Shown here one piece after another: positions 1 through 8,889 of a stretch of DNA of 64,000 bases. Position numbers and translations under genes: made by a program. The notes under the pieces are model-generated. The model saw nothing but the letters and a program-made list of their open reading frames with translations. It was not told where the DNA came from and did no database searches. The first letter of the stretch is position 1, and each line of letters opens with the position of its first letter. The stretch covers positions 86,047 through 150,046 of the forward strand of contig NZ_AWGF01000014.1 in NCBI RefSeq assembly GCF_000495855.1, in the 5' to 3' direction. This DNA is from Asticcacaulis sp. YBE204. GTDB lineage: Bacteria > Pseudomonadota > Alphaproteobacteria > Caulobacterales > Caulobacteraceae.

Positions 1-1642
1 CACCAGACGGACGATCACCGCGCGGCTTGAAATCACGATCGCCGTTAGAACGGGGACCACCCTCGCGGGGCTTGAAGTCGCCACGCGGCTTATCGAAGCG
101 CGGCTTGTCACCGAACGAGCGGGCGGGACGATCCCCCGCCGGGCGATCACCACGCGGTTTGAAGTCACGGTCGCCGCCTTCACGGGGCTTGAAGTCGCCG
201 CGCGGTTTATCAAAGCGCGGTTTGTCGCCGAACGAACGCGCCGGACGGTCGCCTGCCGGACGATCGCCACGCGGTTTGAAATCACCGCGCGGCTTGAATT
301 CGCCGCGAGACTCGTTTCTCGGACGCTCTTCGCGCGGGCGATCCGGACGCGGGGCCCATTCGCGCTGACCGCGCGGTTCCGGACGACGGTCGCGGGCCTC
401 GCCATCGCTGGCGAAGCGCGGCCGTTCATCGAAATCCTGATCCTTGAAGTCGCGTTCCGGGGCCGGTTTACGGAAGGACGGACGGTCGCTGAAAGGACGC
501 GCGGGACGATCACCAAAGGGCTTCGCGCCTGCTGGACGGTCGCCGCGCGGTTTGAAATCACTGCGCGCGCCCCGCTTGAAGTCGGCACCCGGCGTCGGGC
601 TGGTCGGACGGCCACCGGCAGCGAAACGGTCACCACCGCCGCGACGACCTTCACCGCCATCGCGCGACTTAAAGCCCGACTGCGTCTGGCTGGCGGTTTC
701 CGACGGCAGGTTGCGCGGATCGATCTTGTCGGCCAGCAGTTCGCGGATCACGCGCGGGCCGATTTCCTCGACCTCGCCGTGCTCCAGATTACCGAGCTGG
801 AACGGCCCGTAGGCCATACGGATCAGGCGGTTGACCTTGAGGCCCAGCGAATCCAGCACCTTGCGGACTTCGCGGTTCTTGCCTTCGGTCAGCGACACCG
901 TGATCCACAGATTGGCGCGGCCATCGGCCTTTTCCTGCGCCTTGTCGAGCTTGGCTTCGATCGGACCATAGGTGACGCCTTCGACGGTCGTGCCGTTGGC
1001 CAGCTTGTCGAGCGCTTCCTGCGTCGTGCGGCCCAGAGCGCGGACGCGGTAAACGCGGTTCCAGCCAGTCGTCGGCAGTTCCAGCGCGCGGGCCAGTTCG
1101 CCGTCATTGGTCAGCAGCAGCAGACCTTCGGAATTGAGATCGAGGCGGCCAACGGAAATCACGCGCGGCAGGTCTTCGGGCAGCGACGAAAAGACGGTCG
1201 GGCGGCCCTGCGGGTCCTGATGGGTCGTCATCAGGCCGACGGGCTTATGGTAGCGCCAGACGCGGGTCGGCTCGGCCTTGCGGATCGGCTTGCCTTCGAC
1301 GGTGATCACGTCTTCGGCGGTCACGGTGACGGCGGGGGTCTCAAGGATGCGGCCATTGACGGCGATTTTACCCAAACCGATCAGGCGCTCGACTTCGCGG
1401 CGTGAGGCCAGACCGGCGCGGGCCAGTACCTTGGCGATGCGCTCGGCGGGCAGAGCCGGTTTTTTCGGGCCTTTTTTGTCGCCGAATTTCTTGTCGCCGA
1501 AAGCCTTCTTCTCGAATGGCTTTTTGTCGGCAAAGGTTTTTTCGGCACCGGGATCGGCGCGGGGGGTGAAGTCTTCGGGGGGCGTCTCGACCGGCGGCGT
1601 GTGCGTCGCTTCGGGAGTCGGGTTCTCGTTGTCTTGTGTCAT
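1..1642 (-). CDS. rluB: 23S rRNA pseudouridine synthase RluB, cut by the left edge
   Basis: Converts a uridine of 23S rRNA to pseudouridine. Reading leftward from ATG at 1642, an acidic then lysine-rich head of about 60 residues leads into an S4 RNA-binding domain (about 67-115) and the RsuA/RluB catalytic domain. The signature GRLDLNSEGLLLLTNDG places the catalytic Asp at residue 168, and GKNREVRKVLDSLGL follows near residue 265. After about residue 330 the protein is a low-complexity tail rich in Arg, Gly, Asp, Phe, Lys and Pro that runs off the window without a stop, so 547 codons are visible. Basic tails are common on RluB, but this one is long and contains a 39-residue repeat. It is transcribed away from tadA with an 81-bp gap. 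The family call is secure; the C-terminus is unknown. Confidence 0.95.
   Translation of the reverse strand, partial: MTQDNENPTPEATHTPPVETPPEDFTPRADPGAEKTFADKKPFEKKAFGDKKFGDKKGPKKPALPAERIAKVLARAGLASRREVERLIGLGKIAVNGRILETPAVTVTAEDVITVEGKPIRKAEPTRVWRYHKPVGLMTTHQDPQGRPTVFSSLPEDLPRVISVGRLDLNSEGLLLLTNDGELARALELPTTGWNRVYRVRALGRTTQEALDKLANGTTVEGVTYGPIEAKLDKAQEKADGRANLWITVSLTEGKNREVRKVLDSLGLKVNRLIRMAYGPFQLGNLEHGEVEEIGPRVIRELLADKIDPRNLPSETASQTQSGFKSRDGGEGRRGGGDRFAAGGRPTSPTPGADFKRGARSDFKPRGDRPAGAKPFGDRPARPFSDRPSFRKPAPERDFKDQDFDERPRFASDGEARDRRPEPRGQREWAPRPDRPREERPRNESRGEFKPRGDFKPRGDRPAGDRPARSFGDKPRFDKPRGDFKPREGGDRDFKPRGDRPAGDRPARSFGDKPRFDKPRGDFKPREGGPRSNGDRDFKPRGDRPSG
71..304 (-). repeat. two copies of a 117-bp (39-codon) repeat inside the rluB tail
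   Basis: Two near-identical units begin at 71 and 188. Each encodes blocks of the kind DFKPRGDRPAGDRPARSFGD followed by KPRFDKPRGDFKPREGG. The two units differ mostly at third codon positions, so the protein repeat is conserved while the DNA drifts. Shorter DFKPRGDRP units flank them on both sides. Confidence 0.85.
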
Positions 1643-1723
1643 CGGGGTGACTTTCTGGCTGGGCCTGCTCACGCAGGGCCGTTTTGACTTGACGCCCGCA
1701 GCGTTTCACCGGTCTAAAGCCCT

Positions 1724-2194
1724 ATGGCTGACGAAGATGAAACCCTGATGCGTCTGGCGCTTTCGCTCGCCCAGGAGGCGGCTGACGCCGGCGAGGTGCC
1801 GATAGGCGCTTTAATCTACGATCCGTCAAGTAAAACCATCGTTTCGCGCGCAAAAAATGCGCCGATTACCCTTAACGACCCCTCCGCCCACGCCGAGATA
1901 CTGGCCATGCGTGACGCGGGGCAGGTACTTCGCAATTACCGCCTCACCGACCTGTGGCTCTATGCGACGCTGGAGCCGTGTGCCATGTGCGCCGGAGCCC
2001 TGTCACACGCCCGCATCGGACGGGTGATATACGGCGCGCCGGACCCCAAGGGCGGCGCAGTCGACCACGGCCCGAAATTCTTTGCCCAGTCAACCTGTCA
2101 CTGGCGACCGGAGGTGACCTCCGGCGTGCTTGAGGCCGAGAGCGGGACGATGCTAAAAGACTTCTTCCGCCAGAGACGCAAAATAAAGGGATAA
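1724..2194 (+). CDS. tadA: tRNA-specific adenosine deaminase TadA
   Basis: Deaminates A34 of tRNA-Arg(ACG) to inosine in the cytoplasm. The 156-residue product has the usual length and the zinc deaminase motifs: HAE at 56-58 (His ligand, proton-shuttling Glu) and PCAMC with the Cys ligands at 86 and 89. VPIGALI near residue 25 is typical of the family. The stop at 2194 is three bases before the next start, so it is probably cotranscribed with the secreted protein downstream. It diverges from rluB. Confidence 0.96.
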   Translation: MADEDETLMRLALSLAQEAADAGEVPIGALIYDPSSKTIVSRAKNAPITLNDPSAHAEILAMRDAGQVLRNYRLTDLWLYATLEPCAMCAGALSHARIGRVIYGAPDPKGGAVDHGPKFFAQSTCHWRPEVTSGVLEAESGTMLKDFFRQRRKIKG

Positions 2195-2197
2195 GCC

Positions 2198-3385
2198 ATG
2201 CGCCGCCTGATTGCCGTGTTGTTGACTGTGTACGCGTTCCCCGCCGCCGCCGACACCGTCACGCAGACGGTCTATGAAGGCACGCTCGGCAAGAGCCCCA
2301 TCGTGCTGGAGGTGCGCAGCGCCACGGTCGGTGGAAAGACGCTCACCGGCGGACGTTATTATTACACCAAATATCGCGGCCTGATCCCGCTGGAAGGCCG
2401 CGGCAATGGCCTGATGGATGAGCGCCCCTATTGCGAAGACCCGCAATGCCCGGTCACAGGCACCTTTTCGCTCAAGGCCAGCGCGACGGGACTGACCGGC
2501 ACATGGACCGCCAAGGGCAAGAGCGCTGCCGTCCCCGTCACCCTGAAAAAGGTGGCCGCACGCAACGTGGCTTCGACCATAGCGATCCGCACGGTCGAGG
2601 ACCTGTCGGTCGTCGATACGGTTCTGGAATCGCCCGACGTGCCGGTGGGCGACGATCCGTTCCGTTCGCGCCGCCTCAATCAGGATAATGTTTACGGACC
2701 TGAGACTGTGGTAGGGCCGATCGCCTACCGCACCGTGACCGACAAGGCGACCGGCGTGCACTACCTCAGCCTGACGCGTCACCCCGACGCGGCAGCCATG
2801 AAAAAGGTCAATGCGACGCTGGATATCGAGCGTTATTTCCGCCTCGAAGGCGCGCTCGATTGCTTGTCGATGAAGGGGGGTAACGGCCAGGGGACGACGG
2901 GCGGCTACGACGAAACCACCGAGAAAGTTGTCTACCTGACGCCAACCCTGATGGCCGTCGAAGACGCCGGCTCGACCTATTGCGGTGGCGCGCACCCCAA
3001 TAATTACTGGGTCATCCACACCTACGACCTGCGGCAAGGCGGCGAACTCGATTTCGACCGGGTGCTGAAGCTCTTCAACACGCCCGCAGGCTGGAAAGAC
3101 GGCGACGAACGATCGGAAACCGCCGAATATAAAGCCTTGCAGGCGAAGCTGAACCCTAAATCACCGTGGTTCGCCGCCGATGTCGATCGGGAGTGTCTCG
3201 GTGAAGATGTCGAAAGCTACGGCGGTGGCTACAGTTTCTCGTTCGGCGCCAAGGGCCTTGTCGTCTCGCGTACCGATCTGCCGCACGCTCTGGGGGCCTG
3301 TATGGGCGTCTATTATGTCGTGCCCTACGCCGAACTGAAATCCTTGTGGCGGCCCGAGGCCAAGGCCTACTTTCCAAATCTTTAG
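2198..3385 (+). CDS. secreted DUF3298-like protein
   Basis: A 395-residue protein with a signal peptide (basic start, hydrophobic core to about residue 17, AAA-D cleavage region), so probably periplasmic. The C-terminal half contains CGGAHPN at 262-268 inside a stretch that resembles the GGAHPN motif of DUF3298/RsiV-type domains. Cysteines at 79, 84, 222, 262, and in DRECLGEDV and LGACMG suggest disulfides. No catalytic residues are recognised and the function is unknown. It begins three bases after tadA, so it is probably expressed with it. Confidence 0.6.
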   Translation: MRRLIAVLLTVYAFPAAADTVTQTVYEGTLGKSPIVLEVRSATVGGKTLTGGRYYYTKYRGLIPLEGRGNGLMDERPYCEDPQCPVTGTFSLKASATGLTGTWTAKGKSAAVPVTLKKVAARNVASTIAIRTVEDLSVVDTVLESPDVPVGDDPFRSRRLNQDNVYGPETVVGPIAYRTVTDKATGVHYLSLTRHPDAAAMKKVNATLDIERYFRLEGALDCLSMKGGNGQGTTGGYDETTEKVVYLTPTLMAVEDAGSTYCGGAHPNNYWVIHTYDLRQGGELDFDRVLKLFNTPAGWKDGDERSETAEYKALQAKLNPKSPWFAADVDRECLGEDVESYGGGYSFSFGAKGLVVSRTDLPHALGACMGVYYVVPYAELKSLWRPEAKAYFPNL

Positions 3386-3454
3386 GCGCACAGACCTTTA
3401 AACCCCTGCATTTTTACACCTTAACGGTTCCAGTGTTCCGAGTGATAACAGCCT

Positions 3455-4351
3455 ATGACCTTCGATATGACTGAACTAACCACGCGCTTCGGCTATTTCG
3501 TTGCCAATGTGAAAAATGCCTGGGGCGACATTACTCAGCATTCGGTTTTCCTGTCGAACCTGCTGATCGCCGCCCTGATCCTGATGGTCACCCTGTTCCT
3601 CTCGCAGTGGCTGTCGAACACGGTGAAAAAAACCGCCAAGCGCTATGCCCATTCCGACGCCGACCGCACCCTGCCGGAGTTCCTGTCGCAACTCGTCTGG
3701 TGGATGGTGATGATCGTCGGGCTGGTCGTTATCCTCAATCGGCTGGGCGTGCAGACGACCTCGATCCTGACCGTGCTGGGTGCCGCGTCGCTGGCCATCG
3801 GCCTGTCGCTGCAAGGGACGCTGGCCAATGTGGCGTCGGGGATCATGCTGCTCGCGCAGAAGCCCTACCGTATCGGCGATACCGTCACCATCGGGGACAG
3901 TTCGGGCACGGTCGTGCGGCTGGGCCTGTTCCTGACCGAGATCACCAATGGCGACAATCACAAGGTCTATATCCCTAACGCCAAGATCTTTTCCGACCGC
4001 ATCATCAACCAGACCCATTACGGCCACCGGACTCTGGCCCTGTTGGTAAACGTCGATTTCGCCACCGATCTCGATGAGGCGCTCGGCATTCTCAAGACCA
4101 TCACCGCCGAGCATCCGGGGACGATGGGAACGCCCGCCGTGTGGGCAGGCGTCGAAAACTTCATGGACAATGGCGTGCAACTCAAGGTCACCGCGCAGGT
4201 CGAGGTCGCCAAGCACGGTCAGATCCGCGCCGATATCCTCAAATCGATCAAGGAAACCTTCCACGCCCACGGCATCATGATCCCCTACCCGCATCAGGTC
4301 GGGATCGAGAAGTATCCTAAGCCGGAAACGCCAACCCCACCGGCAGCCTGA
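3455..4351 (+). CDS. MscS-family small-conductance mechanosensitive channel
   Basis: A 298-residue inner-membrane channel that opens under membrane tension and releases osmolytes on hypo-osmotic shock. Hydrophobic segments lie at about 25-50, 75-95 and 100-130. The third has the Gly/Ala-rich pore-helix pattern ending GLSLQGTLANVASGIMLL, followed by the MscS beta domain (KPYRIGDTV near residue 135) and the alpha/beta cytoplasmic domain. The length matches E. coli MscS. It ends at a terminator shared with the convergent efflux operon. Confidence 0.93.
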   Translation: MTFDMTELTTRFGYFVANVKNAWGDITQHSVFLSNLLIAALILMVTLFLSQWLSNTVKKTAKRYAHSDADRTLPEFLSQLVWWMVMIVGLVVILNRLGVQTTSILTVLGAASLAIGLSLQGTLANVASGIMLLAQKPYRIGDTVTIGDSSGTVVRLGLFLTEITNGDNHKVYIPNAKIFSDRIINQTHYGHRTLALLVNVDFATDLDEALGILKTITAEHPGTMGTPAVWAGVENFMDNGVQLKVTAQVEVAKHGQIRADILKSIKETFHAHGIMIPYPHQVGIEKYPKPETPTPPAA

Positions 4352-4352
4352 T

Positions 4353-4389
4353 AAGAAAAAGCCCGGTCGGTTGACCGGGCTTTTTCTTA
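4353..4389. terminator. bidirectional terminator between mscS-like gene and RND pump
   Basis: The stem AAAAAGCCCGGTC / GACCGGGCTTTTT with loop GGTT carries an A-run on the left and a T-run on the right. It can therefore stop transcription from both converging sides. Confidence 0.9.
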
Positions 4390-7300
4390 CTCGTCTTTAA
4401 GGTGGTTATACTCATCCGCCGACAAAACGCGCTTCTCGTCCTCCGCCTTGCCGTCGGCATGGAAGAACGGCGAGATGCGCTTGCCGATGGCGTTCGACAG
4501 CTTGTCGATCAGGATATACATGACCGGAATGAACAGCAGCGACAAAAGCGTCGAGGTGATCAGGCCGCCGATCACCGCCACGGCCATCGGCTGACGGAAG
4601 GCGTCGCTGCCGACGGCGACCGGGATCATCCCTGCCCCCATCGCAATCGTCGTCATGATAATCGGACGGGCGCGTTTGCGGGCGGCATCCATCAGGGCGT
4701 CCTGACGCGGCACCCCGGCCTTCATCTCGACCATGGCGTATTCGACCAGCAGGATCGAATTCTTGGCCGCGATGCCGGTGAGCATGATCAGGCCGATCAT
4801 CGACGGCATAGACATCGACATCCCGCACAGGACCAGCGCGATGAAGGCGCCGCCGAACGACACCGGCAGGGCCATCAGGATGGTGAACGGGTGGCTGAAG
4901 CTGCCGAACAGCAGGATAAGCACGATCAGCATCAGGATGATCCCGGTTCCGATCGCGATGCCGAAGTTCTTGCCCATATCGGCGAAGTCTTCGCTGTCCG
5001 GCGAGACGACGCTGCGCACGCCGGGAACTTCGCCGGCCATGACCTTCTTCATCGTCGGCAGGGCCTTGATCGCCTTGTCCGCCGTGCCGTTGGGCACGCC
5101 GTTGAGGTCGGCCTTGATGGTGGACGAGCGCGTCCGGTCTAGGCGGTTGATCTCGATCGGCCCGGCCCCGAAGGTGACGTCGGCCACCGCCGTCAGCGGC
5201 ACCGAGGTGCCGAACCGGGTCGGCACCATCAGGGTATCGAGATTATTGACGTCGAGGCGTGTAGACTCCTTGAGCAGGACGCGGATCGGGACCTGACGGT
5301 CGCCGTCGTTATATTTGGCCAGCACCTGATCGATGTCGCCCATGGTCGCCACGCGGGCCGCCTGAGAAATCGCCTGGGTCGAAACCCCCATCAATGCGGC
5401 CTGATCGGCCTTGGGCGTGATGATGATTTCCGGCCGCGTGACGTTGTCGTCCGAATGGACGTTGGTCAGTTCCTTGAGCCCCTGCATTTCGCGGATCAGC
5501 TGGATCGAGGTGTCGCGCAGGGTTTCGTGATTGTCGGACACCAGCAGGTAGGACACGCCGGTCCCGCCGCCGCCTTCCTGACCGAAGGAGGCATGGACAC
5601 CGGGATAGTTGTGCAGAACCTCGGTGAAGGACCGCTCGAATTCCGTCTGCGACATCTTGCGGTCCTTGATCGGCACCAGATTGACCGTCAGGGTGGCCGT
5701 ATTGGTGCCGATGACGGCGTAGGTGCTCTTGACCTCAGGACGCTTTTTCAGCTCGGCCATGAAGGCCTGCACCGTCGCGTCGGTTTCAGCCAGCGGCGTC
5801 CCCGGCGGATAGGTGACGTTCATCACCGACATCGACTGATCGCCCGCCGGAATGTTGTCCGAAGGGATGACGATGACCAGCGCCGTCGAACTGACGAAGA
5901 ACAGGATCGCCGCGGCGACCGTCAGCCATTTATGGCGCAGGCAGAAGCCGAGCAGTTTGAGGTAGTCCTTCATCCAGAAGGGTTCGTCGTGCTTGTGCTC
6001 CTCGCCCGGCTTGACGCGCAGGAGATAGGCCCCCATTAGCGGCGTCAGGGTTCGCGCGACCACCAGCGAGAAGATGACCGAGACGCAGGCAGCGATGGCG
6101 AAGGTCTTGAAGAACTGTCCCACAATGCCCGGCATGAAACCGGTCGGCGCGAAGACGGCCACCAGGGTCGCGGTCGTCGCCACGACGGCCAGACCGATTT
6201 CGTCTGCGGCCTCGATGGCGGCCTGATAGGGCTTCTTGCCTTCGCGGATGTGACGGACGATGTTCTCGATTTCCACGATGGCGTCGTCGACGAGAATGCC
6301 GACGGTCAGCGACAGGGCCAGCAGCGAGACGATGTTGAACGACTCGTTGATGGCGTGCATCACGTAGAAGGTAGGCAGCAATGACATCGGCATGGCGACA
6401 GCGGCGATAAAGGTCGCGCGCAGGTCGCGCAGGAACAGCCACACCACGAAGACCGCCAGCAGCGCGCCGATGATCAGCGCCTCGAACGACACCTCGTAGG
6501 AGCGATGCACTTCATCGACCGACGAGGCGACCTGCACGATCTGAACGTTCGGGTTTTCGGCCTGAAGTTTGTCGAGCGCCGCGCGAACGCCTTCGGCGAC
6601 ATGGACTTCGGAGGTGTTGCGCGTGCGCTCGACATTGAAGCCGACGACTTCGTTGCCATTGAAGCGGGCGCGCGAGCGCGGCTCCGACCAGGTGTCGATG
6701 ACCTGACCCAGATCGCCGAGACGGACGCTGCTGCCATTCGACAGGGTGATGCGCTTGTCCGACAGGGCGGCAACCGTATCGGCATTGCCGAGCGTGCGGA
6801 TCGTCTGTTCCGTGCCGCCGGAATTGAAGCGGCCGCCGGGCATGTTGACGTTGAAGGCAGTCAGTTGCTGGCTGATGTCGGCGGCGGTGACGCCCAGCCC
6901 GGCCAGCTTCCCGGCATCCAGCTCGACGCGGATTTCACGATCGACGCCGCCGTTGCGGTTGACCTTGGCGACGCCCTTGACACCCAGAACGCGCTTGGAA
7001 ATATCGTTGTCGACATACCACGACAGCTGTTCCGGCGACATGTTCGACGCCCGGATCGTGTAGGTCAGAAGCGGCTGCCCCGACGCATTGTCGACGCGCG
7101 AAATGATCGGGTCCTGCACGTCGCCGGGCAGGTTGCCGCGCACCCCCGCCACCGCGTTGCGCACGTCGTTGGTCGCCTTTTCGAGGTCCGTCCCCAACTG
7201 GAACTGCACGAGTGTGGTCGAGGCGCCTTCCGACACGACCGAGCGGATGTGGCGCACGTCGCCGAGGCCCGACACCGAGTCCTCGACGATACGGGTGACC

Positions 7301-7524
7301 TGATTTTGCAGTTCGGACGGCGCAGCGCCGGAGCGCACCACCGTCACGACGACGAACGGGAAATCGACGTCGGGCCAGTTATTAACCCGCATGCTCTGGA
7401 AACCGGCGATCCCCAGAAAGGTCATCAGGATGAAGAAGACCAGAGTCGGGATCGGGTTGCGGATCGACCACGATGAAATCTGGAAGCCGCCGGGACGTTT
7501 GTCGGCTGTAGGAGGAGTCGACAT
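4387..7524 (-). CDS. RND multidrug efflux permease (AcrB/MexB superfamily)
   Basis: A 1045-residue inner-membrane proton/drug antiporter of the HAE1 type. It has the classic twofold layout: an N-terminal helix (residues about 20-40), a large periplasmic loop, six helices, a second periplasmic loop and the final helices. The proton-relay Asp pair is visible in GILVDDAIVEIENIVR near residue 410. The C-terminal half has MLTGIAAKNSILLVEYA. It starts two bases after the stop of the adaptor gene, so the two form one operon. No outer-membrane TolC-type gene is nearby, so a channel must be supplied from elsewhere. Substrate unknown. Confidence 0.95.
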   Translation of the reverse strand: MSTPPTADKRPGGFQISSWSIRNPIPTLVFFILMTFLGIAGFQSMRVNNWPDVDFPFVVVTVVRSGAAPSELQNQVTRIVEDSVSGLGDVRHIRSVVSEGASTTLVQFQLGTDLEKATNDVRNAVAGVRGNLPGDVQDPIISRVDNASGQPLLTYTIRASNMSPEQLSWYVDNDISKRVLGVKGVAKVNRNGGVDREIRVELDAGKLAGLGVTAADISQQLTAFNVNMPGGRFNSGGTEQTIRTLGNADTVAALSDKRITLSNGSSVRLGDLGQVIDTWSEPRSRARFNGNEVVGFNVERTRNTSEVHVAEGVRAALDKLQAENPNVQIVQVASSVDEVHRSYEVSFEALIIGALLAVFVVWLFLRDLRATFIAAVAMPMSLLPTFYVMHAINESFNIVSLLALSLTVGILVDDAIVEIENIVRHIREGKKPYQAAIEAADEIGLAVVATTATLVAVFAPTGFMPGIVGQFFKTFAIAACVSVIFSLVVARTLTPLMGAYLLRVKPGEEHKHDEPFWMKDYLKLLGFCLRHKWLTVAAAILFFVSSTALVIVIPSDNIPAGDQSMSVMNVTYPPGTPLAETDATVQAFMAELKKRPEVKSTYAVIGTNTATLTVNLVPIKDRKMSQTEFERSFTEVLHNYPGVHASFGQEGGGGTGVSYLLVSDNHETLRDTSIQLIREMQGLKELTNVHSDDNVTRPEIIITPKADQAALMGVSTQAISQAARVATMGDIDQVLAKYNDGDRQVPIRVLLKESTRLDVNNLDTLMVPTRFGTSVPLTAVADVTFGAGPIEINRLDRTRSSTIKADLNGVPNGTADKAIKALPTMKKVMAGEVPGVRSVVSPDSEDFADMGKNFGIAIGTGIILMLIVLILLFGSFSHPFTILMALPVSFGGAFIALVLCGMSMSMPSMIGLIMLTGIAAKNSILLVEYAMVEMKAGVPRQDALMDAARKRARPIIMTTIAMGAGMIPVAVGSDAFRQPMAVAVIGGLITSTLLSLLFIPVMYILIDKLSNAIGKRISPFFHADGKAEDEKRVLSADEYNHLKDE

Positions 7525-7526
7525 GA

Positions 7527-8693
7527 TTACTTCGCCTCGCTGCCGGCGGGCTTGGCCGCAGGGGCCTTACCGATCGTGACCGTATCGCCGTCATTGAGGA
7601 AACCTGCCCCCGTCGTGACGACCTTTTCACCCGGCGTCACGCCGTCGCGCAGGACGACCGTATTGCCGGTCACCTGCCCCAGTGTCACCGCCCGGAAAAC
7701 GGCCTTGTTCTTGGCGTCGACCACGAAGACGCCCGAACGGTTGTCTTTATAAACAATGGCTTTTTGCGGCACGCTGACGACGTTGCGGTCGCCGACATTG
7801 ACGCTGCCGCGACCGAACTGACCCGGTTTGAAACCCGCCGTGGCCGGGATGGCGATGCGGGCATAGCCGAGGCGCGTTTCCGGATTGACCGCCGGGGTGA
7901 CGACGCGGACCGTGCCGGACACGCTGTTGCCCAGATCGTTGGTGACCGTGGCGCTCATGCCCGGCTTGATCAGGTTGAGTTCGGTCTCGACCACTTCCAT
8001 GTTCAGTTCGATGCGGTTGTCGCGAACGATGCGGAACAGCTCGACGCCGGGGCTGACGATCTGACCCGCCACGGCGGTGCGCGAGGTGATCAGGCCCGAT
8101 ACAGGCGCGCGGACCACCGTCTGAGCCAGACGCGTGCCGACCTCGGTGCGCGAGGCTTCGGCGGTAGAGACCTGAGCCAGTGCCGTCTTGTGCGCGGACT
8201 CTTTTTCATCGATGGCCGCCTGCGAGGCATAGCCCTTGTCGAACAGTTCCTTGTAGCGCTGATAGGCGCGCTCGGCCTCGACGGCCTGCGCCCTGGCGCT
8301 CGACACCCCGGCCTCGGCCTGTTGGTACTGCGCGCGCAGACCGGCATCGTTCATTTTCAGCAGCGGCTGGCCCTGGGTAACGTATTGACCTTCATCGACC
8401 AGAACCGCCGTGGCCGTCAGGCCGCCGACTTCCGCGCCGATGGGGGCTTCCTGCCACGCCCCGATGGTGCCCGATCCCGTGATCAGACCCGGCGCCACGG
8501 CTTCGCCCGCCACCGCGACCTCGACCAGCGCATTGTGGTGCGCCGCACCCTTCTCCGCCTCTTTGTCCTTCTTACCGCCGGAGCAGCCCGTCAGCAGGGT
8601 CCCTCCCAGAAGCATCACGGCGGCGACCGCTGAGACCTTCAACGCTGAACGGTACGATATAACATTAGTAATCGCGGGAAAGACGGCGCGCAT
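7527..8693 (-). CDS. RND efflux periplasmic adaptor (membrane fusion) lipoprotein
   Basis: A 388-residue adaptor linking the RND permease to an outer-membrane channel. The signal peptide ends in the lipobox LTGC at about residue 37, so it is probably anchored by lipid. A biotinyl-lipoyl-like half motif (VDEGQYVTQGQPLLKMN) comes next, then an alpha-helical hairpin (about 120-190), the second lipoyl half and beta-barrel segments ending GFLNDGDTVTIG. It is first in the operon, and a possible repressor site lies 42 bp upstream. A later in-frame start is possible because the n-region is long. Confidence 0.93.
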   Translation of the reverse strand: MRAVFPAITNVISYRSALKVSAVAAVMLLGGTLLTGCSGGKKDKEAEKGAAHHNALVEVAVAGEAVAPGLITGSGTIGAWQEAPIGAEVGGLTATAVLVDEGQYVTQGQPLLKMNDAGLRAQYQQAEAGVSSARAQAVEAERAYQRYKELFDKGYASQAAIDEKESAHKTALAQVSTAEASRTEVGTRLAQTVVRAPVSGLITSRTAVAGQIVSPGVELFRIVRDNRIELNMEVVETELNLIKPGMSATVTNDLGNSVSGTVRVVTPAVNPETRLGYARIAIPATAGFKPGQFGRGSVNVGDRNVVSVPQKAIVYKDNRSGVFVVDAKNKAVFRAVTLGQVTGNTVVLRDGVTPGEKVVTTGAGFLNDGDTVTIGKAPAAKPAGSEAK

Positions 8694-8734
8694 AGCGGGT
8701 TCCTGAACGGCTTGATATCAATTCTCATCTATCG

Positions 8735-8755
8735 TTTTACTGAACGAACAGTCAA
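8735..8755. promoter_or_regulatory. candidate TetR-type operator upstream of the efflux operon
   Basis: The stretch contains ACTGAACGAACAGT (8739-8752), a dyad with ACTG/CAGT arms around six bases. On the pump strand it reads TTGACTGTTCGTTCAGTAAA. This resembles sites bound by AcrR/TetR-family repressors of RND pumps, and TTGACT could serve as a -35 element. No tetR gene is adjacent, so the assignment is by resemblance only. Confidence 0.45.
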
Positions 8756-8889
8756 CGAAGCGTGCATTAAAAATATGCAATGCAACTAAATCCACACAGG
8801 CGCGATGGGCGGCGTCAAAGGGTACCCTATTGTCTCCTTACGAAAGCCGGTTAAACTGACAGAGAAACAATCAGAGGGAACACAGGCAC

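Noticed and set aside
71..304. CRISPR-like repeats at the left edge
   Set aside because: The repeats are contiguous 117-bp coding units with third-position drift inside rluB, without unique spacers.
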